A DNA stretch of 39,192 nucleotides. Source: Clostridiales bacterium. GTDB taxonomy: Bacteria; Actinomycetota; Coriobacteriia; Anaerosomatales; SLCP01. The stretch is from NCBI GenBank assembly GCA_018333995.1, contig JAGXSG010000027.1, positions 1-39,192 on the forward strand. The letters run 5' to 3'. The position numbers and the translations under genes were made by a program. The notes under the pieces were generated by a model. That model searched no databases, was not told the DNA's origin, and saw nothing but the letters and a program-made list of their open reading frames with translations. The number at the start of each line of letters is the position of its first letter. The first letter of the stretch is position 1. Shown here piece by piece: positions 24,514 through 32,196 of this stretch.

Positions 24514-26961
24514 CTACTTCGACGCGCCTCGCTTTGGCGCGCGTCCCTTGGCGGTCTTTTTCGCTGGTTTCTTGTCGCCACGGCGTGCGCCACGCGCTCC
24601 CGCTGCGGTCGCGCCACCGCGCGCCTCAGCGCGGGCAGGGCACTCGGGATCGACGCATATCTTCCACGGACCCTTGCGGGTGTTGACTATCACCTTGGGC
24701 GCGCCGCACGGCTCGCACGTCTCTCCGGTAGGCTCAATGTCGCCTGTTCGCGGGAGCGGGTAGGAGACTGGATGCTCCTTCGCGTCGTAGTTCACGCACC
24801 GGATGAAACGGCTTCCCGTGGCCGAGTAGCGCACCCGCAGATCCGCGCCGTCGAGCGGGCACTTCCCCACCACGATCTCGGGACCCTTCTTGGAGGGGCA
24901 CTCCGGCGCAAGACACAGATTCCAGGGCTGCTTACGGAATTGCACCACGCGCACCTGCGTGAAGCCGCACGTGGGACACGGCTCGTCGAGCGCGGCGTAG
25001 CGCGCGTTCTTAGGCAGCGGGTAGGTGACGTCGCACTCCGGATAGCCGGCGCACCCGACAAAGTAACCGCGACTCTTAGGTGAGTACTTGATCAGCAGAT
25101 CATCACCCGACTTAACGCACGCGCCCACCTTCGCGTCCTCATCGGCGGCGTCCTTCAGCTTCTCGCCCACCTCGGGCACCCGGCCCAGCAGTACCTCCAT
25201 CACCTCGGCGAGAATCTCGCGCGAGTGGGTCACGACGTCCGTGCGGCGTGCCGCGGCGCGCGCGATCTGGTCCATCTCGGCGTCGAGCTCAGCGGTCATC
25301 CCGGGCGAGGTGATCCGCTCCGCGTGCGCTTCAAGCGCGCTCACTACCGTGATGCCTTTGCACGTGGGAACGATGGGGTCCCCGGTCACATACTTGCGAT
25401 CGTAAAGCGTCTGGATGATATCGTGCCGCGTCGCCTTCGTGCCGAGCCCGAGCTTCTCCATCTCCTGGATCATCTTGCCTTGCGAGTAGCGGGCGCGCGG
25501 CTGCGTCTGCTTGGCCTCCATCTCCGCGCCAAGAAACGCGGGGGTGTCACCCTCCGCAAGCGGCGGCAGATGCTCTTCCTTCTTGAGGCCGTACGGGTAG
25601 ACCGTCCGGAAGCCCGCCTTTACCACGACGTCGCCGCGAGCCACGAACCTCTCTTGTGCGACATCGATCTCGACCTTGGTGCTCTCAAGGATCGCGCTCT
25701 CCGACAGTGTGGCCATGAAACGCCGAGCGACAAGATTGTAGAGCTTGAACTCCTCTGGCTTGAGCTTCTCGGGGTCAGCCGCGCCGGTCGGGTGGATCGG
25801 CGGGTGATCGGTGGTTTCCTTAGGACCGCGCGTGGGAGTGAGCGGGCCTCGCTTGAGGAGCGCCTGGACGTGCTCGTGATACGCCGCCACGCCGTCGAGC
25901 GTCTTGAGGAGCGAGGGCAGGTCGAGACTGGGCGGGTAGACGGTGTTATCAACGCGCGGGTATGAGATGAGACCGCTCATGTAGAGCGACTCGGCGATGC
26001 GCATCGTGCGAGAGGGAGCGAGCCCCTCGGCTGCTGCGGCGGCCTGTAGCGCGGTCGTGTTGAAGGGCGTGGGCGGCTTGACGGTGCGACGCGTCTTGGT
26101 GGCTGTGGCCACCGTGCCGGTCTTCGCGCCCTCGACCGCCTCCATCACACGCGCAGCCGCGTCTTCCGCCGGGAACCGCTCGGTTGAGTGCGTGGCGGCG
26201 AACTCCGTGCCCTCAGACTCAAAGCGCGCCCTCACCGTCCAGTAGTCCTCAGGCACGAACGCGTCACGCTCACGTTCCCGGTCGACGATGAGCTTCAGGG
26301 TAGGAGTCTGCACGCGGCCCGCCGAGAGCACATCGCCCCACGCGCGCTTCGCCGCCGCCGACGACGCGAGGGTGAGGTAGCGCGTGAGCACCGCACCCCA
26401 CACGAGGTCGATGTCTTGGCGTGTCGCTCCCGCGTCGGCGAGATCATCGGAAAGCTCGCCTTGCTCGGCGAACGCCCGCTCGATCTCGTCTTTGGTTATC
26501 GCCGAGAAGCGCACGCGCGACACCGGCACGACGGGCGCAACCGAGAGGATCACGTCGCGCGCATCAGCGCCGATAAGCTCACCTTCGCGGTCGTAGTCGG
26601 TCGCTATGACAACCGCGTCGGCCTTCTTCGCGAGATTCTTGAGCGACTGAATGATGCCCTTCTCGGCGCCCTCCTTGAGAACGGGCGCGTTGACGAGGGC
26701 GGGCAGTGAGTCGAGTCTCCACTTCTTGAGGTCGACCCCGTCACGCTCCGGCGGGAAATCGACTTTCATGATGTGACCTTTGAGCCCGATGCTGACCCAC
26801 TCTTCGCCGTCACGGCGGAAGCGGTAGACCGGCGTCGAGTAGACCTTCTCCGCGGTCGGCTTTCCCACAGCGAGGATCTCGGCTATGCGGCGCGCGGCGA
26901 TATTCTTCTCGGAGACGATGAGTCTCATTGACATCCTGTCGACGGCTTCGGGCGAGTCCAT
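24514..26961 (-). CDS. topA: DNA topoisomerase I, type IA, archaeal-like
   Basis: This enzyme relaxes negatively supercoiled DNA by single-strand passage. In 815 residues it has a TOPRIM domain (about 13-150, with DYDREGE at 122-128), SAGRVQTPTL at 213-222, catalytic Tyr334 in GLISYPRVDN, and several C-terminal Cys-rich zinc ribbons (from about 615). It ends in a Lys/Arg-rich tail. The TOPRIM start (RLIVSEKN), KETTDHPPIHPTG and TKATRHDIIQ read like archaeal TopA rather than the usual bacterial form (ISYMRTDS). The start is uncertain: ATG 26961 has GGAG at 11 bases, while ATG 26928 (just before RLIV) has AGGA at five bases and fits the family N-terminus better. Confidence 0.93.
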   Translation of the reverse strand: MDSPEAVDRMSMRLIVSEKNIAARRIAEILAVGKPTAEKVYSTPVYRFRRDGEEWVSIGLKGHIMKVDFPPERDGVDLKKWRLDSLPALVNAPVLKEGAEKGIIQSLKNLAKKADAVVIATDYDREGELIGADARDVILSVAPVVPVSRVRFSAITKDEIERAFAEQGELSDDLADAGATRQDIDLVWGAVLTRYLTLASSAAAKRAWGDVLSAGRVQTPTLKLIVDRERERDAFVPEDYWTVRARFESEGTEFAATHSTERFPAEDAAARVMEAVEGAKTGTVATATKTRRTVKPPTPFNTTALQAAAAAEGLAPSRTMRIAESLYMSGLISYPRVDNTVYPPSLDLPSLLKTLDGVAAYHEHVQALLKRGPLTPTRGPKETTDHPPIHPTGAADPEKLKPEEFKLYNLVARRFMATLSESAILESTKVEIDVAQERFVARGDVVVKAGFRTVYPYGLKKEEHLPPLAEGDTPAFLGAEMEAKQTQPRARYSQGKMIQEMEKLGLGTKATRHDIIQTLYDRKYVTGDPIVPTCKGITVVSALEAHAERITSPGMTAELDAEMDQIARAAARRTDVVTHSREILAEVMEVLLGRVPEVGEKLKDAADEDAKVGACVKSGDDLLIKYSPKSRGYFVGCAGYPECDVTYPLPKNARYAALDEPCPTCGFTQVRVVQFRKQPWNLCLAPECPSKKGPEIVVGKCPLDGADLRVRYSATGSRFIRCVNYDAKEHPVSYPLPRTGDIEPTGETCEPCGAPKVIVNTRKGPWKICVDPECPARAEARGGATAAGARGARRGDKKPAKKTAKGRAPKRGASK

Positions 26962-26998
26962 GCGAGTATATACTCCACGTCAACCCGTCCTTTACCTG

Positions 26999-27550
26999 CT
27001 ACAAGCCGATCTCATGCGCCCGCTCCCGCATCGCGTGCAACGCAATGCCGAGAAACTCGTCGCGCTCAATGCCGAGAGACTCGCACGTATCCATCTGATC
27101 GCGGCACGCGCCGCGTGCGAACGCCCGCTCGTTCCAGCGCTTCTTAAGAGAGCGCAGCTCAACGCCAGCAAGCGACTTGTCAGGCCGCACAAGCGCGGCG
27201 GCAACTATGAAGCCGGTGAGCGGGTCGGCGGCGTAGAGGGCGCGATCCATCCTGGTCTCGCACGGCACGTGACCCGCGTGCGCCAAGATGGCGTGGACGA
27301 CCTCGGCGTCCACTACTCCGGAAAGCTCGTCTGCGGCGATGCGCGCATGACGGGCGGGGTCCTCGGCCGTGTCGGCGTAGTCGAGGTCGTGCAAGAGCCC
27401 CGCGAGCCCCCACTTCGCGACGTCCTCATCGGACAAGCCGAAGTGACGGGCGATCGCCTCCATGATGATCTCGGCGGCGACACAGTGGTTGACGAGGTTC
27501 GCGTTGGGTACACGCTCGCGTACAAGAGCGAGTGCGGCGTCACGCTCCAC
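26999..27550 (-). CDS. HD-domain (HDIG-type) phosphohydrolase-like protein
   Basis: A 183-residue metal-dependent HD-superfamily protein of unknown substrate. Metal ligands by pattern are His22 (NLVNHCVAAE), His54-Asp55 (LLHDLDYAD), and further His residues in ARHARIA and HAILAHAGH. The GTG start follows GAGGT by seven bases and overlaps hypB by 11 bases, so it belongs to the tat-hyp transcript. Such single-domain proteins include nucleotide phosphohydrolases; no second domain is present to narrow the choice. Confidence 0.8.
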   Translation of the reverse strand: MERDAALALVRERVPNANLVNHCVAAEIIMEAIARHFGLSDEDVAKWGLAGLLHDLDYADTAEDPARHARIAADELSGVVDAEVVHAILAHAGHVPCETRMDRALYAADPLTGFIVAAALVRPDKSLAGVELRSLKKRWNERAFARGACRDQMDTCESLGIERDEFLGIALHAMRERAHEIGL

Positions 27551-28250
27551 TGGCTGACCTCGCTTCAGCGCCCGCCGAGCCGGACGCGACTCGCATCGCC
27601 CGTGCGCTCTCGATGCGCTCCGTAAGCCAGCGCGCCCACTCATCGACGCCCTCGCCTTTGGTCGCCGAGATCGGGAAGACCGGAGCCGACGCATTGATGC
27701 GGCTCACAACCTCGCGGAACTCGGACTCGTCGAAATCGAACACATGGAGCGTGTCGTACTTATTCAAGATGACGGCCTCCGCGCGAGCGAAGATGTTGGG
27801 ATACTTGTAGGGCTTATCGTGCCCCTCCGGCACCGAGAGGATCATGACTTTGGCATCTTCGCCAAGGTCGAACTCGGTCGGGCACACGAGATTGCCAACG
27901 TTTTCGATGATGAGCAGGTCGATTGCGGCGAGATCTAGTGTGTCTATCGCCCTGCGAATCATGTCGCTTTCGAGGTGACACGCTCCCCCTGTGTTGATCT
28001 GTACCGCAGGCACGCCGTGGGCCTTGATCTTGTCGGCGTCGACAGAACTTGCGATGTCGCCCTCGATCACCGCGATCCGATACCGGTCGCGCAACGCCGC
28101 GATCGTCGCAAGGATGGTCGACGTCTTGCCCGCACCTGGCGAGGCGAGCAAGTCGAGCACGAACACTCCCGCGGCGTCGAACCTCTCGCGATTCTCGGCG
28201 GCGAGACGCACGTTCTTGTCGAGGACCGGAGCGTTCACGTCGATCTTCAC
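27540..28250 (-). CDS. hypB: Hydrogenase/urease nickel-incorporation GTPase HypB
   Basis: HypB is a SIMIBI GTPase that, with HypA, delivers nickel to [NiFe]-hydrogenase precursors. The 236 residues carry the P-loop SPGAGKTS (37-44), the metal-binding Cys91-His92 in TGGACHLESDM, ENVGNLVCP and the guanine motif NKYD. The N-terminus lacks the extra CxxCGC and His-rich nickel-storage segments seen in some HypBs. GTG at 28250 follows GAGGAGG and overlaps hypA by four bases (GTGA). No hydrogenase structural genes or hypCDEF are in the window, so the client enzyme must be encoded elsewhere. Confidence 0.95.
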   Translation of the reverse strand: MKIDVNAPVLDKNVRLAAENRERFDAAGVFVLDLLASPGAGKTSTILATIAALRDRYRIAVIEGDIASSVDADKIKAHGVPAVQINTGGACHLESDMIRRAIDTLDLAAIDLLIIENVGNLVCPTEFDLGEDAKVMILSVPEGHDKPYKYPNIFARAEAVILNKYDTLHVFDFDESEFREVVSRINASAPVFPISATKGEGVDEWARWLTERIESARAMRVASGSAGAEARSASGA

Positions 28251-28612
28251 GGCTTGTCCTCCTCGCCGGGCAAAGCCACTTCGATGTGAGAAACTTCGAG
28301 CTCGCGTCCGTGGAGCATCTCGCAGATGAACCCTTCGCACTGCGGACACACGATGTCGAAGCGACCGTGCGAGAACTCCGCTGAACACTCGGCGCACCTT
28401 GAAACAGCCGCAACCCGCTCGATGACGAGCTGGGCGCCTTCGGCGAGCGTGCCAGGTGTGAGCGCCTCGAACGCGAACCGCATCGCCTCATCGACAATCT
28501 CGGTCAGGTCCCCCACCCGCACGTGGATCTCCCGGATGCTCAACGCCCCCTCGCGCCGGGCGGCGGCGGTCGACGCTTCGAGGATACCGCTCACGATGCC
28601 CATCTCGTGCAC
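28247..28612 (-). CDS. hypA: Hydrogenase nickel-incorporation protein HypA
   Basis: HypA is the nickel chaperone partner of HypB. The 121-residue product begins MHEMGI, where His2 and Glu3 are part of the nickel site. Its zinc knuckle uses Cys73 and Cys76 (CAEC) and Cys89 and Cys92 (CPQC). The normal length is about 115 residues; the tail here is acidic. The ATG starts five bases before the end of the intergenic space after tatC, with a short AGG ribosome site. It is coupled to hypB by a four-base overlap. Confidence 0.95.
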   Translation of the reverse strand: MHEMGIVSGILEASTAAARREGALSIREIHVRVGDLTEIVDEAMRFAFEALTPGTLAEGAQLVIERVAAVSRCAECSAEFSHGRFDIVCPQCEGFICEMLHGRELEVSHIEVALPGEEDKP

Positions 28613-28617
28613 GAGGC

Positions 28618-29370
28618 CTACCAGCCCTCGGCTTTGCGCTTCGCTATCCGTTTGGCGAGCGTGACCCGCGCGAGCGCCATGCTGAGCTCATAGAGACCCA
28701 CAAGTGCGCCAAACAGCGCGAGCATCGTGACCGGCGACCAATCTGGCGTCGCACCCGCCGAAACGACAATGAGGAGCGTGTAGACGACGCGCCAGTTCGC
28801 ACGCAGCTTGTGATAGGGCACGATGTTGAACAGCATGAGGTAGAAGACCACGACCGGCAGCTGAAACGCGAGTCCGAACCCGAGCAGAAGCAGTATCGCC
28901 CCCTGGAAGTACGTGCTCGCCTCCGGCATCTGCGTGACGCCCTCCCACGCCTGCCCGACGATCCACTCAAACGCAGTGCCCAAAATCACCTGGTGGGCGA
29001 AGTACACACCAGTAGCGAAAAGCGTGACCATCGCGAAGAAGGTTGGGAGGAGCCACCGGCGCTCATTGGGCTTGAGAGCTGGCAGGAAAAACGCCATGAC
29101 CTGCCAGATGATGATTGGACTGCCTATAACGAGAGTCGCGTAGAGGGCGACCTTGAAACGCAAGGTGAACGTCTCAAACGGGTTGAGCAAGATGAGCTGC
29201 TGGTCGCCGAAGATGTGGATGATCGGCGCCATCGTGAGGTTGTAGAAGAACGGTGCCGGAAAATACATCCCTACCGAACCGGCGAACACCACGATAGCGA
29301 TTATCGTGAGCCGGCGGCGCAGCTCGCGCAAGTGTTCCATCAGGGGCAGACGCTTCGGGTCGATCGGCAT
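28618..29370 (-). CDS. tatC: Sec-independent (Tat) translocase subunit TatC
   Basis: TatC is the six-helix receptor of the twin-arginine translocase, which exports folded proteins. The 250-residue protein starts with LMEHLRELRRRL (conserved cytoplasmic N-terminus) and has six hydrophobic helices; FETFTLRFKVALYA and PLMEH are family signatures. It lies 20 bases after tatA and five before hypA. The ribosome site before ATG 29370 is weak. Adjacency to hypA/hypB fits the Tat-dependent export of hydrogenase and other cofactor-bearing proteins (inference). Confidence 0.97.
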   Translation of the reverse strand: MPIDPKRLPLMEHLRELRRRLTIIAIVVFAGSVGMYFPAPFFYNLTMAPIIHIFGDQQLILLNPFETFTLRFKVALYATLVIGSPIIIWQVMAFFLPALKPNERRWLLPTFFAMVTLFATGVYFAHQVILGTAFEWIVGQAWEGVTQMPEASTYFQGAILLLLGFGLAFQLPVVVFYLMLFNIVPYHKLRANWRVVYTLLIVVSAGATPDWSPVTMLALFGALVGLYELSMALARVTLAKRIAKRKAEGW

Positions 29371-29390
29371 CGTCTGTGAGGGGTGCGCCG

Positions 29391-29774
29391 TCAGCGCGCC
29401 TCCTCGTCCTCCTTCCGATCTCCGTCCGGTGAGGATTCCTCTTCCTCGGCGGGGGCGTCGGGGGCGTCGGGGGCCGCGCGCTCGTCAGACCCAGGCACCC
29501 ACCCGCCCGCCTCCTCGGCGCTCGCGGGGTCCTCCTTCAGGCCCTCCTCGTCGTCACCCTCCTCGTCACCCTCAGGGCTCCACGCGGGGTCCTGCTTCTT
29601 CTCGGCGGTGAGCATCTCGGCCTTGATGATCGCTTCCATGTCGCTTTGCGCGCGCTTGAACTCACGCATGATCTGGCCGACCGTACGGCCAAAGCCAGGC
29701 AGTTTGTCCGGCCCGAAGATCAGGAGGACAAACACCACGATGACAAACAATTCAGTGCCGCTGATTCCGAACAC
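29391..29774 (-). CDS. tatA: Tat translocase subunit TatA/TatB-like, with long acidic tail
   Basis: TatA-type proteins form the protein-conducting element of the Tat system. The 127 residues contain one N-terminal membrane helix (about 7-21), the FGPDKLPGFGRTVG hinge and an amphipathic helix to about residue 58. A long, acidic, probably disordered tail follows, with APDAPDAP near residue 100. It could serve as TatA, TatB or both; no second copy lies nearby. The start is GTG at 29774. It precedes tatC by 20 bases and follows the STAS gene by 60. Confidence 0.93.
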   Translation of the reverse strand: MFGISGTELFVIVVFVLLIFGPDKLPGFGRTVGQIMREFKRAQSDMEAIIKAEMLTAEKKQDPAWSPEGDEEGDDEEGLKEDPASAEEAGGWVPGSDERAAPDAPDAPAEEEESSPDGDRKEDEEAR

Positions 29775-29834
29775 AGGCGATCGCTCCAGCAGGTCGGGTC
29801 AGTACGAATCACACGACTGTTGAGGGTACACCAC

Positions 29835-30170
29835 TCAGAACTGGCGCGCCTCTCCGGGCTCGGCGAAGATCGGGAAGACCTTGTCGAGTCCGGTGATACG
29901 GAAGATCTTGAGGATGTTGTCCCGGCTACACACGAGACGCACCGAGCCGCCATTTTCCTTGGCCCTGCGCAATGCCCCCACTAGCACCCCAAGACCCGAG
30001 CTGTCGATGAAACCCACGCCGTCGAAGTCTACGATAATGTCGGTGCACCCAGACTCGAGTTGCTCCACGAGCACGTCTTTGAGCCTGGGAGCGGTGTAGA
30101 CATCGACTTCACCGCCGAGCGTGATAGTGCATCCTGCGTCATGACGCTCGATACGGATGTCGAGTTCCAT
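29835..30170 (-). CDS. STAS-domain anti-sigma factor antagonist-like protein
   Basis: A single STAS domain of 111 residues of the SpoIIAA/RsbV type, which in relatives binds an anti-sigma kinase and is controlled by phosphorylation of a serine. The site is visible as FIDSSGLGVLVGAL (55-68; Ser57 or Ser58). I chose ATG at 30170, not the frame opening at 30206, because a TATAAT promoter element at 30215-30220 would leave almost no leader for the earlier start. A GAGGGAG lies twelve bases before the ATG. It may be the first gene of the tat-hyp transcript. The partner kinase is not in the window. Confidence 0.88.
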   Translation of the reverse strand: MELDIRIERHDAGCTITLGGEVDVYTAPRLKDVLVEQLESGCTDIIVDFDGVGFIDSSGLGVLVGALRRAKENGGSVRLVCSRDNILKIFRITGLDKVFPIFAEPGEARQF

Positions 30171-30214
30171 GCTGTGCGCACACTCCCTCGATGAGGTCTT
30201 GGTCACGTCGGTCG

Positions 30215-30220
30215 ATTATA
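30215..30220 (-). promoter_or_regulatory. TATAAT -10 element upstream of the minus-strand STAS gene
   Basis: A perfect TATAAT on the minus strand lies 45 bases before ATG 30170. The matching -35 region (TGGTCG at 17 bases) is weak. It argues for a short leader and for the downstream start of the STAS gene. The rest of the gap to 30362 is GC-rich with CCGG-rich inverted sequences and a GGTACCAT that could serve the plus-strand STAS gene. Confidence 0.5.
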
Positions 30221-30362
30221 GCGTTCGCCGTGTTCTACGACCACTACCCGGGGCGCGGACCGAAACGCGGCCGCCGGTCGAGGGGCCGGCCGGGTCAGGC
30301 CGGATACGCTCACCGTGATCGGGGGTACCATTGGAATGTGGCTGTCCGACGAAAGGACCGTG

Positions 30363-30719
30363 ATGTCTCTGCAGATCGACCTCGACCAGAATCCGAGTCA
30401 CTGGGTGCTCCGGTTGACCGGCGACCTTGACTACGGTGAGTGTGCCGCATTCCGGATGTACATCGACAGAGTACTGAAATCATCACCGCCGGCCACCGTG
30501 GTCGACCTCGCGGATCTCGAATACCTCGACAGTTCCGGGCTCGGATTACTGCTCAGTCTCTCCAAAGAATACGGGGCGTCTGGCGGCAGACTCGTGCTCG
30601 TGACCAACGAGACGGTGGACAACATCTTGTCGCTCACGCGATTGAACGGCATCTTCTCGACCGCATCGACGATGGAAGAAGCAATCGCGTCGATCGGGGG
30701 CGAGCACACGAGTGCGTAA
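30363..30719 (+). CDS. STAS-domain anti-sigma factor antagonist-like protein (second copy)
   Basis: A second single-domain STAS protein, 118 residues, divergent from the first. The phosphorylation-type motif is YLDSSGLGLLLSLSK (54-68). The two proteins share the fold but differ along most of their length, so this is not a recent duplication. ATG at 30363 follows AAAGGACC by about six bases. The gene stands alone and ends just before a 12-base-pair hairpin. A role in a partner-switching sigma-factor or phosphatase pathway is likely from the family; the partners are unknown. Confidence 0.88.
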   Translation: MSLQIDLDQNPSHWVLRLTGDLDYGECAAFRMYIDRVLKSSPPATVVDLADLEYLDSSGLGLLLSLSKEYGASGGRLVLVTNETVDNILSLTRLNGIFSTASTMEEAIASIGGEHTSA

Positions 30720-30724
30720 AGCCA

Positions 30725-30762
30725 CGTAAGGGGCGGCGTCATCACAGACCCCGCCCCTTACG
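30725..30762. terminator. 12-bp perfect hairpin between convergent genes
   Basis: CGTAAGGGGCGG (30725-30736) pairs perfectly with CCGCCCCTTACG (30751-30762) around a 14-base loop. It sits six bases after the plus-strand STAS stop and 42 bases beyond the TPR gene stop, so it may serve both directions. No long T-run follows on either side, so termination is likely but not of the classic U-tailed kind. Confidence 0.65.
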
Positions 30763-30803
30763 ATTGCCGTGTGCTTCCTGCTGCGGCTTGGTGTAGACGC
30801 GAA

Positions 30804-31466
30804 CTATGGCGTCACGGTCTCCGTGGCGCTCGAACCCTCAGCCTGAAGGTCTGCGATCCAGTTTCGCGCCGTGGTCGCGGTCTGCGCATCAGGCGCCATC
30901 TCCACGTGCCGCTGCAGAGCGGCGAGCGCGGCCGCCGAATCACCGATTGTCCGGTAGAAAATGCCGGCGTTGAAGTACGCGGGCGCAAAATCAGGGGACT
31001 CGGCCATGACCTGCTCGACCATGGCGATCGCGTCGTCAAGCCGCTCACCGTAGTAGTACGAGATCGCAAGGTCAGTCATCACACCGGGCTCACCCGGATC
31101 GACAGCAAGCGCCCGCTCATAGTGGGCGATCGCCGAGTGCCACATGGGCAGATCGTAACCGCCCACGTTGGTCTGACCCATCTCGGATCGTACCGCGAGC
31201 GCCCAATCGAAGTAGGTGTCACCCACGGCGACGAGCGCGGTATAACTCGTTGGCTCACTCGCGAGGACCGCGCTAAACGATGAGATCGTCGGCGCGTACT
31301 GGCTCGCGACGCGCGCTAGTACGTCTCCCGCCGCACTCTCGGCGGATTGCTGCGCGTTTCCACCGCCCGTGAAGATCACCGGAATCGCCGTAACGACGAA
31401 TGCGAGAATCACGATAATGATCGTCGCCTTGACCCACAGGGCGGACTGCTTCTTGTTGATGGCCAC
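30804..31466 (-). CDS. Membrane-anchored TPR-repeat protein
   Basis: A 220-residue protein with a basic N-terminus, one membrane helix (about 9-32) and an outward or inward helical repeat domain. TPR-like units are seen at about 112-140 (HYERALAVDPGEPG), 145-175 (AISYYYGERLDDAI) and 178-210 (YFNAGIFYRTIGDSAAALAA). TPR domains bind partner proteins; the partner is unknown. The frame opens at 31517, but that part lies within a stable hairpin, so I prefer GTG at 31466. AGGAAGG precedes it by 12 bases. It follows a small membrane-protein gene and may share its transcript. Confidence 0.8.
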   Translation of the reverse strand: MAINKKQSALWVKATIIIVILAFVVTAIPVIFTGGGNAQQSAESAAGDVLARVASQYAPTISSFSAVLASEPTSYTALVAVGDTYFDWALAVRSEMGQTNVGGYDLPMWHSAIAHYERALAVDPGEPGVMTDLAISYYYGERLDDAIAMVEQVMAESPDFAPAYFNAGIFYRTIGDSAAALAALQRHVEMAPDAQTATTARNWIADLQAEGSSATETVTP

Positions 31467-31498
31467 GTGTCCAGCCAACCTTCCTGTCAGGATACGAG

Positions 31499-31535
31499 CG
31501 TAGTCCCGGCCTACCATCCGCAGACCGGGACTACG
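31499..31535 (-). terminator. 11-bp perfect hairpin upstream of the TPR gene
   Basis: CGTAGTCCCGG and CCGGGACTACG form an 11-base-pair stem (31499-31509 with 31525-31535) with a 15-base loop. It starts 14 bases after the stop of the preceding gene. No U-run follows, so it could be a terminator, attenuator or mRNA-stabilising stem. It covers the upstream part of the TPR frame and helps exclude that start. Confidence 0.5.
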
Positions 31536-31549
31536 TTACCGCACGATCG

Positions 31550-31993
31550 CTACTGCGTGCCCTCTTCAGCCGGGACCTCGCCGCCTGGCGTCGGGGTCGC
31601 ATCGCCACCTGGCGTCGGGGTCGCATCGCCGCCGCCCGTCATGCTTTCGATATCCGGATGCCCGGGAGGCATGCCTCCCTCAAGCTGTTCGGGAGTGAGC
31701 GCGCCAGCGGCGGGAGTTCCCTGGGCCGGAACAGACACGGGTGCCGGGCCTGGCGAGCCGCCTGTGCCCATAGGCACGAGAATCCCGATGACAACGCCGA
31801 GCAACAGCGCGATAAGCGCGATCAGGCCAGCAACGGTCATTGTGACCGTCTGCTGCCCGGCGACAGCGGCCGCGGCAGGGGCGGTGACGGTTACTCGAGA
31901 ACCCTTCGCGGGCGCCTTTGCCTGCTGCCGCGCCTCACTGGGCTTCGCCTCTTCTGTTTCCTCGTCGTCGAAGAAGAAATCCTTATCGCTCAC
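31550..31993 (-). CDS. Small single-pass membrane protein with Pro/Thr-rich tail (unknown)
   Basis: I do not recognise this 147-residue protein. It has an acidic N-terminus (MSDKDFFFDDEETEE), a basic Ala-rich linker, one strong membrane helix (about 53-75) and a Pro/Gly-rich tail. The tail contains two copies of GGDATPTP encoded by a 24-base tandem repeat. The layout suggests an N-in membrane protein with a flexible outer tail. The GTG start follows AGGAGG by eight bases, and an extended -10 promoter lies 74 bases upstream. It may be co-transcribed with the TPR gene, subject to the hairpin between them. Confidence 0.75.
   Translation of the reverse strand: MSDKDFFFDDEETEEAKPSEARQQAKAPAKGSRVTVTAPAAAAVAGQQTVTMTVAGLIALIALLLGVVIGILVPMGTGGSPGPAPVSVPAQGTPAAGALTPEQLEGGMPPGHPDIESMTGGGDATPTPGGDATPTPGGEVPAEEGTQ
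31584..31631. repeat. 24-base tandem repeat, two copies
   Basis: Two adjacent 24-base copies, 31584-31607 and 31608-31631, differ only at the last base. They encode repeated Ala-Thr-Pro-Thr-Pro-Gly-Gly-Asp in the tail of the small membrane protein. Copy number may vary between strains by slippage. Confidence 0.85.
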
Positions 31994-32066
31994 GTGCGTT
32001 TCCTCCTACTCTGCGGAACCATCCGCTCACCACGCCCTGCCGGTCACTCAGCCAGAGCACCGCGCG

Positions 32067-32072
32067 ATTATA
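32067..32072 (-). promoter_or_regulatory. Extended -10 promoter (TGC-TATAAT)
   Basis: On the minus strand TGCTATAAT combines a perfect -10 hexamer with the extended TGN element, 74 bases before the GTG of the small membrane protein. No good -35 is needed for such promoters and none is seen. The remainder of the 203-base gap (31994-32196) contains a CGGGTACCCG palindrome near 32130 and no gene. Confidence 0.6.
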
Positions 32073-32196
32073 GCACGCACTCCCCACTAGACGCTCGCGC
32101 ACTGGGCCTGTCGGGGGGTCGAAAACACGTACCGGGTACCCGCGATCAGCAGCAACTCTTCCGCCATTCGATGAGCGGGACAACACATCACAAAAT

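Noticed and set aside
24514-26961. Reverse gyrase
   Set aside because: Archaeal-like type IA topoisomerase motifs raised the idea, but there is no N-terminal helicase-like domain and the length is that of TopA.
29421-29480. GC-rich GGGGGCGTC tandem repeats in tatA
   Set aside because: They are short in-frame repeats encoding the Ala-Pro-Asp part of the acidic tail; nothing suggests a mobile or regulatory element.
31584-31631. Start of a CRISPR or regulatory repeat array
   Set aside because: There are only two adjacent copies, no spacers, and they encode an in-frame Pro/Thr repeat in a gene.
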